Shown here one piece after another: positions 1 through 7,482 of a stretch of DNA of 64,000 nt (its first letter is position 1; the number at the start of each line of letters is the position of its first letter). The stretch covers positions 930,001 to 994,000 of the forward strand of contig NZ_CALSFT010000002.1 of the NCBI RefSeq assembly GCF_943736995.1, in the 5' to 3' direction. Under the pieces are notes generated by a model. The model had not been told where the DNA came from, searched no databases, and saw only the letters and a program-made list of their open reading frames with translations. The stretch comes from Sporosarcina sp. Marseille-Q4943 (GTDB lineage: Bacteria; Bacillota; Bacilli; Bacillales_A; Planococcaceae). The translations under genes and the position numbers were made by a program.

Positions 1-987
1 AAGACATTTCAATGGAACAACTTGTTTCTCGCCGTCATCGTTCTCGTGCTCGCTGTTTTCCCGTTCGTTTCGGATTCCAGGACATGGACGATTTTATTAA
101 CACAGATTTTCATCTTTTCGATTTTGGCGATGAGCTATGATGTTTTGCTCGGCTATACAGGCATCGTCTCGTTCGGGCATGCGATGTTCTTCGGGATGGG
201 GGCGTATACGACAGCTGTCATGCTGAAAAGGATGGAGCCTTCGATTGGCGTTTTCATCCTATCGATCGGGTGCGGGATGCTGCTTGCCGCATTGATCAGT
301 TTCTTTATCGGACTCATGACGTTGCGGCTGAAAAGCCATTTCTTCGCGATGCTCACGTTAGCCGTTTCGGGACTGTTTTTAGTGCTCGCGGAAAAATGGC
401 GCACGGTTACGCACGGGAATGACGGATTTACGTTCAAGGCACCAGAGTTTTTCAAGGACAGGATGATGTTTTATTTCGCTACGCTTATCTGTCTCGTGCT
501 CGTCTATTTGCTGCTCCGGAGATTCGTCAATTCGCCGTTCGGGCGTGTCCTCGTCGCGGTAAGGGAGAATGAACAACGGACAAAGTCGCTCGGATTTAAC
601 ACATTGCATTATAAAGTTATCGCATCCGTTGTAGCTGGGGTCATCGCAAGCTTGGCGGGCTCGCTATATGCGGTCTCTCTGCGATTCGTCAACACTAGCG
701 TACTGACAATGGATATTACGCTTGACGCGTTGCTCATGACGATCATCGGAGGTGTCGGAACGCTGATTGGCCCGATTGTCGGTGCAGGTGTCATCGAATT
801 GGCCCAACATTATTTATCCGGCCTTGCGAAGGAGTATCCGATTTTTGAAAGATGGATCATTTTCTTCGGAATCGTCTATATCCTGGCGGTCATCTTCTTC
901 CCACGAGGCATCGTCGGGACGATACGCGAGAAGTTCTGGAAGCGTAAAACGAAGACGCGTCCGCTCGGGAAGGAGGAAGTCTCATGA
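1..987 (+). CDS. livM: Branched-chain amino acid-type ABC transporter permease LivM (5' end outside window)
   Basis: Inner-membrane permease of a LivFGHMJ-type importer, which takes up branched-chain amino acids or, in related systems, aromatic and other organic acids. The frame is open to base 1, so the gene begins upstream and the TTG at 22 is not a convincing start. About 325 residues are present, close to the usual full length. Eight or more hydrophobic segments are visible, with the family's motif region GYTGIVSFGHAMFFGMGAYT near the N-terminus and GGVGTLIGPIVGAG near residue 240. The stop overlaps the next ATG (ATGA at 984-987), so it belongs to the same operon as the acyl-processing genes downstream. 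That context argues that the substrate may be an organic acid rather than an amino acid (inference). The partner genes (livF, livG, livH and the binding protein) must lie upstream. Confidence 0.9.
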   Translation, partial: KTFQWNNLFLAVIVLVLAVFPFVSDSRTWTILLTQIFIFSILAMSYDVLLGYTGIVSFGHAMFFGMGAYTTAVMLKRMEPSIGVFILSIGCGMLLAALISFFIGLMTLRLKSHFFAMLTLAVSGLFLVLAEKWRTVTHGNDGFTFKAPEFFKDRMMFYFATLICLVLVYLLLRRFVNSPFGRVLVAVRENEQRTKSLGFNTLHYKVIASVVAGVIASLAGSLYAVSLRFVNTSVLTMDITLDALLMTIIGGVGTLIGPIVGAGVIELAQHYLSGLAKEYPIFERWIIFFGIVYILAVIFFPRGIVGTIREKFWKRKTKTRPLGKEEVS

Positions 988-2057
988 CGTCAGTCGGTAT
1001 TGTTAGTACGGGCACGTATATCCCTTCAACAAAAATGACTGCAGAGGAAATTGCGGAACGGTCGGGATTGCCGGTGGACGTCGTGAAGACGAAGATGGGC
1101 ATAACGGAAAAACCGATTCCCGGGGAGCACGATCATACTGTCGCAATGGGCGTATGGGCAGCCCGAGAAGCGCTCCGGAAAGGGCAGGTCGACCCGAAGG
1201 AAATTGACGTCATCATTTATATCGGGGAAGAACATAAGGAATATCCGTTATGGACCGCTGCCATCAAAATGCAGGAGGAGCTTGGTGCCTATCATGCTTG
1301 GGCATTCGACGTCGCGCTCCGCTGCGGTACGGCGATCATGGCGATGAAAGTGGCGAAAAGCCTTATGCTTTCTGATCCGGAAATTAAGACGGTCCTTCTC
1401 GCAGGAGGGTATCGGAACGGCGATTTCATTGATTATGGAAATGAAAGGACCCGCTTCATGTTCAACTTGGCGGCGGGTGGTGCCGCGATGATCTTGCGGC
1501 GCGACCATCCTGAAAACATCGTCATGGAGGCGGAACTCATAACGGACGGATCCTTCTCGGAGGATGTCGTCGTTCCTGTCGGTGGTACGAAGAAGCCGCT
1601 CACGTCGGAAGATCTGGACAACGGCCTTTACCGTTTGGATGTGCTTGACCCGATCGGAATGAAAGCGCGGCTTGAACAGAAGTCGATGGAAAACTTCTTG
1701 AAGGTCATCCGCAGTTCATTGGAAAAAAGCAGACTTACGGAGAAGGATATTGATTATCTCGCAATCTTGCATATGAAGAGGTCTGCGCATGATTACGTCC
1801 TGCGCGAGCTCGGTCTTCAGGAAGAACAATCAGTTTATTTACATGAATACGGTCATATCGGGCAAATGGACCAAATTTTGTCTTTAGAGCTTGCGTTAGA
1901 GCAAAATAAATTGAATGATGGACATATCGCCGTGCTCGTCAGCGCAGGCATCGGGTACGCCTGGGGGGCGATCACGGTGAAATGGGGAAAGAGTGAGGGG
2001 GAGAAGGAACATGGCACTTCAACAAGTGGGATTGAAGAAAGTGAAACTAGCAAATAA
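984..2057 (+). CDS. KAS III-like (FabH-type) thiolase-fold enzyme with Cys-His-His active site
   Basis: A 357-residue thiolase-superfamily protein related to 3-oxoacyl-ACP synthase III, expected to condense or transfer acyl groups in the cytoplasm. The nucleophile is C114 in ALRCGTA and the histidine is H263 in ILHMKRSAH. The third residue differs from true FabH: the usual Asn of YGNTSAAS is replaced by H291 in EYGHIGQMDQ. The window has a canonical FabH (47602-48534) that keeps Asn, so this copy is probably not for fatty-acid initiation. The RBS AAGGAGG lies at 970-976. The family usually ends soon after the WGK seen near residue 337; here about 20 extra residues run into the start of the next gene, a 47-bp overlap that looks like a lost stop. 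The exact reaction is unknown. Confidence 0.8.
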   Translation: MTSVGIVSTGTYIPSTKMTAEEIAERSGLPVDVVKTKMGITEKPIPGEHDHTVAMGVWAAREALRKGQVDPKEIDVIIYIGEEHKEYPLWTAAIKMQEELGAYHAWAFDVALRCGTAIMAMKVAKSLMLSDPEIKTVLLAGGYRNGDFIDYGNERTRFMFNLAAGGAAMILRRDHPENIVMEAELITDGSFSEDVVVPVGGTKKPLTSEDLDNGLYRLDVLDPIGMKARLEQKSMENFLKVIRSSLEKSRLTEKDIDYLAILHMKRSAHDYVLRELGLQEEQSVYLHEYGHIGQMDQILSLELALEQNKLNDGHIAVLVSAGIGYAWGAITVKWGKSEGEKEHGTSTSGIEESETSK

Positions 2058-2910
2058 TGAACAGATTGCCTACCGGGAACGGGAAGGCGGCGAACAGGTC
2101 GTCATTCTTGTACACGGCAATATGACGTCATCTAAGCATTGGGACGTGTTGCTCGACAAGATGGATCCGAAGTATAAGATGTACGCGCCGGATCTGAGAG
2201 GGTTCGGGGAATCAACGTACAACGAAAGAGTGACCGGCATCCGCGATTTCTCTGACGACTTGCACGGCTTCATCGACGCATTGGAACTGCAAAATTTCCA
2301 TCTAGTCGGCTGGTCGACGGGCGGCGCCGTCTGCATGCAATATGTGGCGGATCATCCGGGAAAATGTGAAAAGCTCGTGCTGCTCGCATCCGCATCGACA
2401 CGTGGATACCCGTTTTTCGGAACGAAGCCGGATGGCAGTCCAGACATCGGACTACGCCTTCAAACGATTGAAGACATCGAGCAGGATGCAGGCAAGACGC
2501 TCGCGATGCAAGGACTATACGACACGAAAAACCGGGAAGGGCTGAAGGCCGTTTGGAATGCATTGATTTATACGCATAACCAGCCGGATGCAGAAAAATA
2601 CGATGAATATGTGGATGACATGCTCACCCAACGGAATTTGGCGGACGTCTATCATTCGTTGAACACATTCAATATTAGCGCGCAGCATAACGGCGTCAAC
2701 GAAGGATCGGATCAGGCGAAAGACATCGACATCCCCGTGCTCGTACTGCGCGGCGACCGCGACCATGTCGTGACAGCGCAGATGACGGAAGAAATCCTGG
2801 AAGACCTCGGCGACAATGCGACGTTCATTCAACTGGAAGATATGGGGCATTCGCCACTCGTAGATAATTTGGAACAACTGACAAATACAATTGAAACGTT
2901 TCTGGAATAA
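2011..2910 (+). CDS. Alpha/beta-fold hydrolase
   Basis: A 299-residue alpha/beta hydrolase, cytoplasmic by absence of a signal peptide. The oxyanion-hole motif LVHGN is at residues 33-37, the nucleophile elbow GWSTGG places Ser102, the acid is D249 or D251 in LRGDRDH, and H280 in MGHSPL completes the triad. I chose ATG 2011 because GGGGGAG precedes it at a normal distance; an upstream in-frame start at 1993 has no such site. In this operon it may hydrolyse a thioester, ester or lactone intermediate (inference). It overlaps the preceding KAS III-like gene by 47 bp and is followed 12 bp later by the SDR, so translation is probably coupled. The substrate cannot be told from sequence. Confidence 0.85.
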   Translation: MALQQVGLKKVKLANNEQIAYREREGGEQVVILVHGNMTSSKHWDVLLDKMDPKYKMYAPDLRGFGESTYNERVTGIRDFSDDLHGFIDALELQNFHLVGWSTGGAVCMQYVADHPGKCEKLVLLASASTRGYPFFGTKPDGSPDIGLRLQTIEDIEQDAGKTLAMQGLYDTKNREGLKAVWNALIYTHNQPDAEKYDEYVDDMLTQRNLADVYHSLNTFNISAQHNGVNEGSDQAKDIDIPVLVLRGDRDHVVTAQMTEEILEDLGDNATFIQLEDMGHSPLVDNLEQLTNTIETFLE

Positions 2911-2922
2911 GGAGTGGACAGC

Positions 2923-3663
2923 ATGAGACTATCAGGGAAAGTGGCAATTATTACAGGCGGGGCGAACGGCATCGGTCTCGCTGCGTGTGAGCGTTTTGCG
3001 GAAGAAGGGGCTTCCGTCGTCATGGCCGATTATGACGAGAAGGCAGGAAAAGAGCAGGAAGCGATTCTGAAGGAGAAAGGGCATGACGTCATATTCGTGC
3101 AAGTCGACGTCGCCGACCGCGAAAGTGTCGACCGCCTCGTGGAACAAGCGCTTGAACAGTTCGGGAAAATCGATGTGTTAATCAATAATGCGGGCATTAC
3201 GAAAGACGCGACACTCCTGAAAATGGATCCAGCGGATTTCCAGCGTGTGCTTGATGTGAACTTGTCGGGTGTCTTCAACTGTACGCAAGCTGTCGCGCCT
3301 CATATGATCTCTGCTGGCGCAGGGAAGATCATCAATACGTCTTCTGTCAGCGGCGTGTATGGGAATTTCGGACAGACGAATTACGCGGCGACAAAAGCAG
3401 CGGTCGTCGGGATGACGAAGACGTGGGCGAAGGAACTTGGTCGAAAAGGCATTAATGTCAATGCGGTGGCGCCTGGATTCACGGCGACAGCGATGGTGGA
3501 AAAAATGCCGGAAACCATCATCAAGCAGATGGCATCGGCCGTTTCATTGCAGCGGCTCGGGAAGCCCAAAGATATCGCGAACGCGTATCTTTTCTTGGCG
3601 AGCGCAGAATCGGACTATGTCCACGGACACGTTTTACATGTTGACGGCGGCATCATGATGTAA
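2923..3663 (+). CDS. Short-chain dehydrogenase/reductase, FabG-like, NAD-type
   Basis: A 246-residue classical SDR. The nucleotide motif TGGANGIG is at residues 11-18, NNAG at 88-91, and the catalytic Ser141, Tyr154 and Lys158 follow the Sx(n)YxxxK pattern. Asp37 at the end of the second beta strand is the usual marker of NAD(H) rather than NADP(H) use, which suits an oxidising 3-hydroxyacyl dehydrogenase more than a biosynthetic FabG (inference). Start 2923 is favoured by AAGGAG at 2909-2914; GTG 2914 overlaps that site. It ends in DGGIMM, like FabG-type enzymes. It lies between the hydrolase and the acyl-CoA ligase in one operon. Confidence 0.88.
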   Translation: MRLSGKVAIITGGANGIGLAACERFAEEGASVVMADYDEKAGKEQEAILKEKGHDVIFVQVDVADRESVDRLVEQALEQFGKIDVLINNAGITKDATLLKMDPADFQRVLDVNLSGVFNCTQAVAPHMISAGAGKIINTSSVSGVYGNFGQTNYAATKAAVVGMTKTWAKELGRKGINVNAVAPGFTATAMVEKMPETIIKQMASAVSLQRLGKPKDIANAYLFLASAESDYVHGHVLHVDGGIMM

Positions 3664-3681
3664 AGGAAGGAGGGTTTCCGC

Positions 3682-5163
3682 GTGTTCCATGAGCATGGCT
3701 GGATATTGAAAAGGGCCGCACTCTCCGCGGAACGGCCCGCATTGATCGACGTCCATTCGAAAACGAGCTGGACGTACGCGGATTTGAAAAATCGGATCAT
3801 GCGCTGGGCCTCCTTTTTCCGTGCGCAAGGCTATGAGAAGGGGGAGCGCATCGCCGTTTATTCTCCAAACAGTCCGGAGCTTTTCGCCGTCCTGTTCGCC
3901 TGCGGTCTGCAAGGACTCATCTATGTCCCGCTCAATTGGCGGCTGAGACAATTGGAATTGCAAGCGTTGCTCGATGATTGCACACCGGAATTGCTCCTCT
4001 TCCATGATGATTTTCAAGATCGAATGGCTGGTTTGACTGTGAAAAGCTCGATTTCACTGTCTGTTATCGAGACGGTCGTCACCCCCGTAAACTGGCAGCC
4101 GGCCGATCATGGTAACCGCTCCGACACATGGATGATCATTTATACGGGCGGCACGACCGGGTTGCCGAAGGGGGTCATGCTCTCCTATGACGCGGTCAAT
4201 TGGAATGCGCTCAACACAATCACAAGCTGGGGGTTGTCCGAACACGACACGACAATCAATTACATGCCGCTTTTCCATACGGGAGGATTGAATGCATTGA
4301 GCATTCCTTTGCTCATGGCGGGGGGCACTGTCGTCGTCGGACATCAATTCAACCCGGAAGAAGCGTTGTTAGCAACGGATCAATATGAAGCGACGATTTC
4401 TTTATTTGTTCCGACGATGTACCAAATGATGATCCAGACACAGTATTTCCATCACTCCTCCTTCCCGTCGATGAATGTATTTTTATCAGGCGGTGCGCCG
4501 TGTCCGAAGACGATCTATCAATCATTCCATCGGAAAGGTTTGCGGTTCAAGGAAGGATACGGGTTGACGGAAGCTGGACCGAATAACTTCTTCATACGCC
4601 CGGAAGATGCAGTTCGTAAAATCGGTTCGGTCGGGAAGAGCATGTTGTTCAATGAAATACAAGTGCTGGATGACAAAGGGAATCGCTGTGTGACCGGTGA
4701 AATCGGTGAATTATCGTTGAGAGGTCCGCATCTGTTTTCGGGTTATTGGAATAAGCCACACGAAACATCGGAAGTCGTGCAGGATGGATGGCTTCGTACG
4801 GGAGATCTCGCTAAAATTGACGATGACGGGGATGCATTCATCGTCGGAAGAAAAAAAGACATGATCATTACGGGCGGGGAAAATGTTTATCCTCAAGAAG
4901 TCGAACAATGTCTCATCACATATGAAGGCATCCGCGAAGCGGCGGTCGTTGGCATGGAGCACGAAGTGTGGGGAGAAACGGTCGTCGCTTTTGTCGTAGT
5001 GAACGAAGAAACTAGTTTTGAACGAGAGGCATTGATTATGCATTGCAAAGCAACACTCGCCTCCTATAAAGTCCCGAAAAAAATCATCGTCTTGCCGGAG
5101 CTGCCGAAAACACACGTCGGTAAGATTGATAGTGGGAGTTTGGGCAAAATGCTACTGAACTAA
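3682..5163 (+). CDS. AMP-forming acyl-CoA synthetase/ligase (ANL superfamily)
   Basis: A 493-residue adenylate-forming ligase that activates a carboxylate with ATP and CoA. The P-loop-like motif YTGGTTGLPKG is at residues 154-164, the adenine/acyl-pocket motif GYGLTEAGP lies near residue 293, the hinge motif TGDL near 373, and the C-terminal catalytic lysine is K481 in GKID. The start is GTG 3682, preceded by GGAAGGAGGG. It is the last gene of the operon and a strong terminator follows at 5165. Together with the permease, thiolase-fold enzyme and NAD-type SDR it suggests import, activation and beta-oxidation-like handling of an acid. Chain length and substrate class cannot be predicted with confidence. 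Confidence 0.88.
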   Translation: MFHEHGWILKRAALSAERPALIDVHSKTSWTYADLKNRIMRWASFFRAQGYEKGERIAVYSPNSPELFAVLFACGLQGLIYVPLNWRLRQLELQALLDDCTPELLLFHDDFQDRMAGLTVKSSISLSVIETVVTPVNWQPADHGNRSDTWMIIYTGGTTGLPKGVMLSYDAVNWNALNTITSWGLSEHDTTINYMPLFHTGGLNALSIPLLMAGGTVVVGHQFNPEEALLATDQYEATISLFVPTMYQMMIQTQYFHHSSFPSMNVFLSGGAPCPKTIYQSFHRKGLRFKEGYGLTEAGPNNFFIRPEDAVRKIGSVGKSMLFNEIQVLDDKGNRCVTGEIGELSLRGPHLFSGYWNKPHETSEVVQDGWLRTGDLAKIDDDGDAFIVGRKKDMIITGGENVYPQEVEQCLITYEGIREAAVVGMEHEVWGETVVAFVVVNEETSFEREALIMHCKATLASYKVPKKIIVLPELPKTHVGKIDSGSLGKMLLN

Positions 5164-5164
5164 C

Positions 5165-5210
5165 AGGTGTCTCGTAAGCCAATTTGGGCTTGGAGACGCC
5201 TATTTTATTT
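5165..5210 (+). terminator. Rho-independent terminator of the acyl operon
   Basis: Outer arms AGGTGTCTC (5165-5173) and GAGACGCCT (5193-5201) pair with one G-U. An inner arm AAGCC/GGGCTT extends the stem. A T-rich tail follows. Confidence 0.85.
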
Positions 5211-5222
5211 GGTACTATGGGA

Positions 5223-5251
5223 TTAGCAACTAACAGAAATTTATATATAAT
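5223..5251 (+). promoter_or_regulatory. Sigma-A-type promoter for the rocB-like gene
   Basis: TTAGCA (5223-5228), a 17-bp spacer, then TATAAT (5246-5251). The -10 is perfect and the -35 matches 4 of 6. It lies 32 bp before the start codon of the RocB-like gene. Confidence 0.55.
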
Positions 5252-5283
5252 ATAAAAATACAGTAGGGCCGGGGGAATGTCAC

Positions 5284-6948
5284 ATGAAAAAGGGAATTAC
5301 GCTTCATTGTCGCAAGGAAATTTTATCGCTTACCAAAAAGCTTGTAGGCATTGAAAGCATTGTCAATACAGATGGGGAAAAGGATATCGCCAAATTCATT
5401 TACGAGTATTTGGATTCTCATCCGTATTTTTCGGAGAACCGTTCGCAACTCGTCATGGAACAAACGATCAATGATGAAAAAGAACGTTATAACGTCCTCG
5501 CTTTCGTGAAAGGAACAAAGGGAGAAAGCGATCGAACCGTCGTTTTGATGGGGCATATCGATACGGTCGGAGTCGACGATTTCGGTAAACAGCGTAATTT
5601 AGCTTTTACCCCGGATGATTGGATGGACAATTTATCGAATGAGAGCATTTCGGAACAAGCACAACAACAATTGGAATCGGGCGATTGGCTTTTCGGCCGC
5701 GGGGTCCTAGACATGAAAAGCGGTCTTGCGAGCAATATGTATTTACTCACCTATTATGCGGAACATCCGGAACAACTCGACGGCAACCTCGTCTTCATCG
5801 CGGAATGCGATGAGGAGGATAGTTCCCATGGCATTTTATCTGCTTTGAAAACGTTGAAAAAGTGGAAGGATGAACACGGATTCACTTATGTAGCAGCCGT
5901 GAATAGCGATTTTGTCGCGCCTGCCTATGATGGTGATGAAAATCGTTATGTATATAAGGGGACGGTCGGAAAGCTATTGCCATCCTTTTTTATTACAGGT
6001 GAGGAGGCCCACGTCGGATCGGCGTTTGATGGCCTTGACCCGAATTTCGTCGCTGCCGAGTTAACGAAGCAAATCAATTACAATCCGGATTTGAGTGACA
6101 CAGCTTTAGGGGAATCGACAATGCCGCCGGTTTCATTGAAACAAGCTGATCTAAAACCGTCTTATACTGTACAAACGGCATTATCGGCGTATGTGTACTA
6201 TAACTTCTTCGTCCACTCCTGGTCGCCGGAGAAGGTACTTGATTTATTGAAAGAACAAGCAACGATCGCTTTCACGAATGCCCTCACATCATTTGAAGAA
6301 CGATATCAAACCTATTGCCAGATGAGTAATCAGCCATATCGCCCGATTTCTTGGAAACCGAGAGTTTTCACATATAGTGAAATGCAGGAATTGCTAACAC
6401 GTACACATGGGGAACAATATGAAAACCATATGAAAGATTTCAAAGAGGAGTTAGAACGAGATGAATCGCTCGATCCTCGAATGCTTGCTGCTCGAATCGT
6501 TGAGGAAGCATGGAAGTTCATGCCGGATAAAAGCCCAGCAATCATCGTCTTTTATTCCTCATTGTATTCCCCTCGCGTCGCATTGACAGGGGATACAGAT
6601 GATGAACAAAAACTATTGCAAGCATTGGATCATGCAATTGAAGCGCTGCAGCCGGAGTACAACTATCCGATCGTTGCAAAAAACTTCTTCCCACATATAT
6701 CCGATATGAGCTTTGTCGCCATGAGTGATCGTATGGATGAAATTGATTATATGGTGGAAAATACGCCTTCTTGGGGCAAGAAGCTTCATGTCGCATATGA
6801 AGATGTCCACGCCTTGAATATTCCGGTTATCAACATAGGCCCGTACGGTATGGACGGCCATAAAAAACTTGAGCGGATGGAAATGACGTATTCATTGGAA
6901 ATCGTCCCGAATCTGACGAATCATGTGATTCAGGAAGTGTTAAAGTAA
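5284..6948 (+). CDS. rocB: RocB-like M20/M28-family metallohydrolase
   Basis: A 554-residue protein resembling B. subtilis RocB, which is encoded in the arginine-utilisation regulon but has no firmly assigned reaction. The metal-binding pattern of M20 peptidases/deacylases is visible: GHIDTV near residue 94, GRGVLDMKSG near 142, and AECDEEDSSHG near 178, where an acidic pair acts as general base and ligand. Length matches RocB, which carries a long insertion compared with typical M20 enzymes. GGGGG at 5271-5275 is the RBS. It stands alone between two terminators with its own sigma-A promoter. No sigma-54 promoter, as found for the B. subtilis roc operons, was seen. Confidence 0.82.
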   Translation: MKKGITLHCRKEILSLTKKLVGIESIVNTDGEKDIAKFIYEYLDSHPYFSENRSQLVMEQTINDEKERYNVLAFVKGTKGESDRTVVLMGHIDTVGVDDFGKQRNLAFTPDDWMDNLSNESISEQAQQQLESGDWLFGRGVLDMKSGLASNMYLLTYYAEHPEQLDGNLVFIAECDEEDSSHGILSALKTLKKWKDEHGFTYVAAVNSDFVAPAYDGDENRYVYKGTVGKLLPSFFITGEEAHVGSAFDGLDPNFVAAELTKQINYNPDLSDTALGESTMPPVSLKQADLKPSYTVQTALSAYVYYNFFVHSWSPEKVLDLLKEQATIAFTNALTSFEERYQTYCQMSNQPYRPISWKPRVFTYSEMQELLTRTHGEQYENHMKDFKEELERDESLDPRMLAARIVEEAWKFMPDKSPAIIVFYSSLYSPRVALTGDTDDEQKLLQALDHAIEALQPEYNYPIVAKNFFPHISDMSFVAMSDRMDEIDYMVENTPSWGKKLHVAYEDVHALNIPVINIGPYGMDGHKKLERMEMTYSLEIVPNLTNHVIQEVLK

Positions 6949-6957
6949 GCATGAGTG

Positions 6958-6992
6958 ATGGCGAGCGACCTTACAGGTTGCCGCCATTTTTT
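6958..6992 (+). terminator. Terminator after the rocB-like gene
   Basis: ATGGCG (6958-6963) pairs with CGCCAT (6982-6987), with an inner GCGACC/GGTTGC stem and a run of T. Confidence 0.8.
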
Positions 6993-7028
6993 CATTTCCA
7001 ATAATACGGATGTTTTTCCCGCTTCCAC

Positions 7029-7055
7029 TCAACTTTTTTCGGCCACAGCCGATAG
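7029..7055 (+). promoter_or_regulatory. Sigma-D (FliA-type) flagellar promoter upstream of flaG
   Basis: TCAA (7029-7032), a 15-bp spacer, then GCCGATAG (7048-7055). The known Bacillus sigma-D consensus is TAAA-N15-GCCGATAT, so this matches 3 of 4 and 7 of 8. It lies 40 bp before the FlaG start and is well placed to drive flaG-fliD-fliS-fliT. Confidence 0.8.
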
Positions 7056-7095
7056 AAAGAGTAATGGGATTTTCAAAGACAGGGAGGCTGGGAAG

Positions 7096-7467
7096 ATGGT
7101 TGGACGCATTGGAATAGCGAACGGCACGCAGCAAATGAGCGCGAAAGTGGAAAGCGCAACACCGGACAGGGGAGTCGCGGTGACGGAAGTGCAGGCAATC
7201 TCAGTACAAAACCAACAGCAATCAGGGGAAGAACGTCAACTGCCCGTTGAAAAAGCGCATCAGATGACCGATAGTATGAATAAGTTCCTGGAAAGCGTGA
7301 ACACGCAATTACGGTTCAAATTGCATAATGAATTAAAGGAATACTACGTGACAATCGTCGACTCGAAAACAGACGAAGTGGTCCGAGAGATTCCTTCGAA
7401 AAAACTGATGGATGTATACGCAGCCATGAAGGAGTTTGTCGGATTGCTCATCGACCGGAAAATTTGA
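7096..7467 (+). CDS. flaG: Flagellar protein FlaG
   Basis: A 123-residue FlaG/YvyC-type protein, which in other bacteria influences filament length. The diagnostic C-terminal block is LRFKLHNELKEYYVTIVD followed by EVVREIPSKK. The N-terminal third is low-complexity and variable, as usual. I chose ATG 7096, which has GGGAGG at 7082-7087; an in-frame ATG at 6955 would run through the previous gene's terminator. FliD begins 15 bp after the stop, so they are co-transcribed, very probably from the sigma-D promoter just upstream. Confidence 0.9.
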   Translation: MVGRIGIANGTQQMSAKVESATPDRGVAVTEVQAISVQNQQQSGEERQLPVEKAHQMTDSMNKFLESVNTQLRFKLHNELKEYYVTIVDSKTDEVVREIPSKKLMDVYAAMKEFVGLLIDRKI

Positions 7468-7482
7468 GGAGGTACCTAGCAT

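Noticed and set aside
5214..5230. Possible sigma-54 promoter before the rocB-like gene (TTGGTAC...TTAGCA)
   Set aside because: The GG and GC elements are 13 bp apart, not the required 10; a sigma-A promoter fits better.
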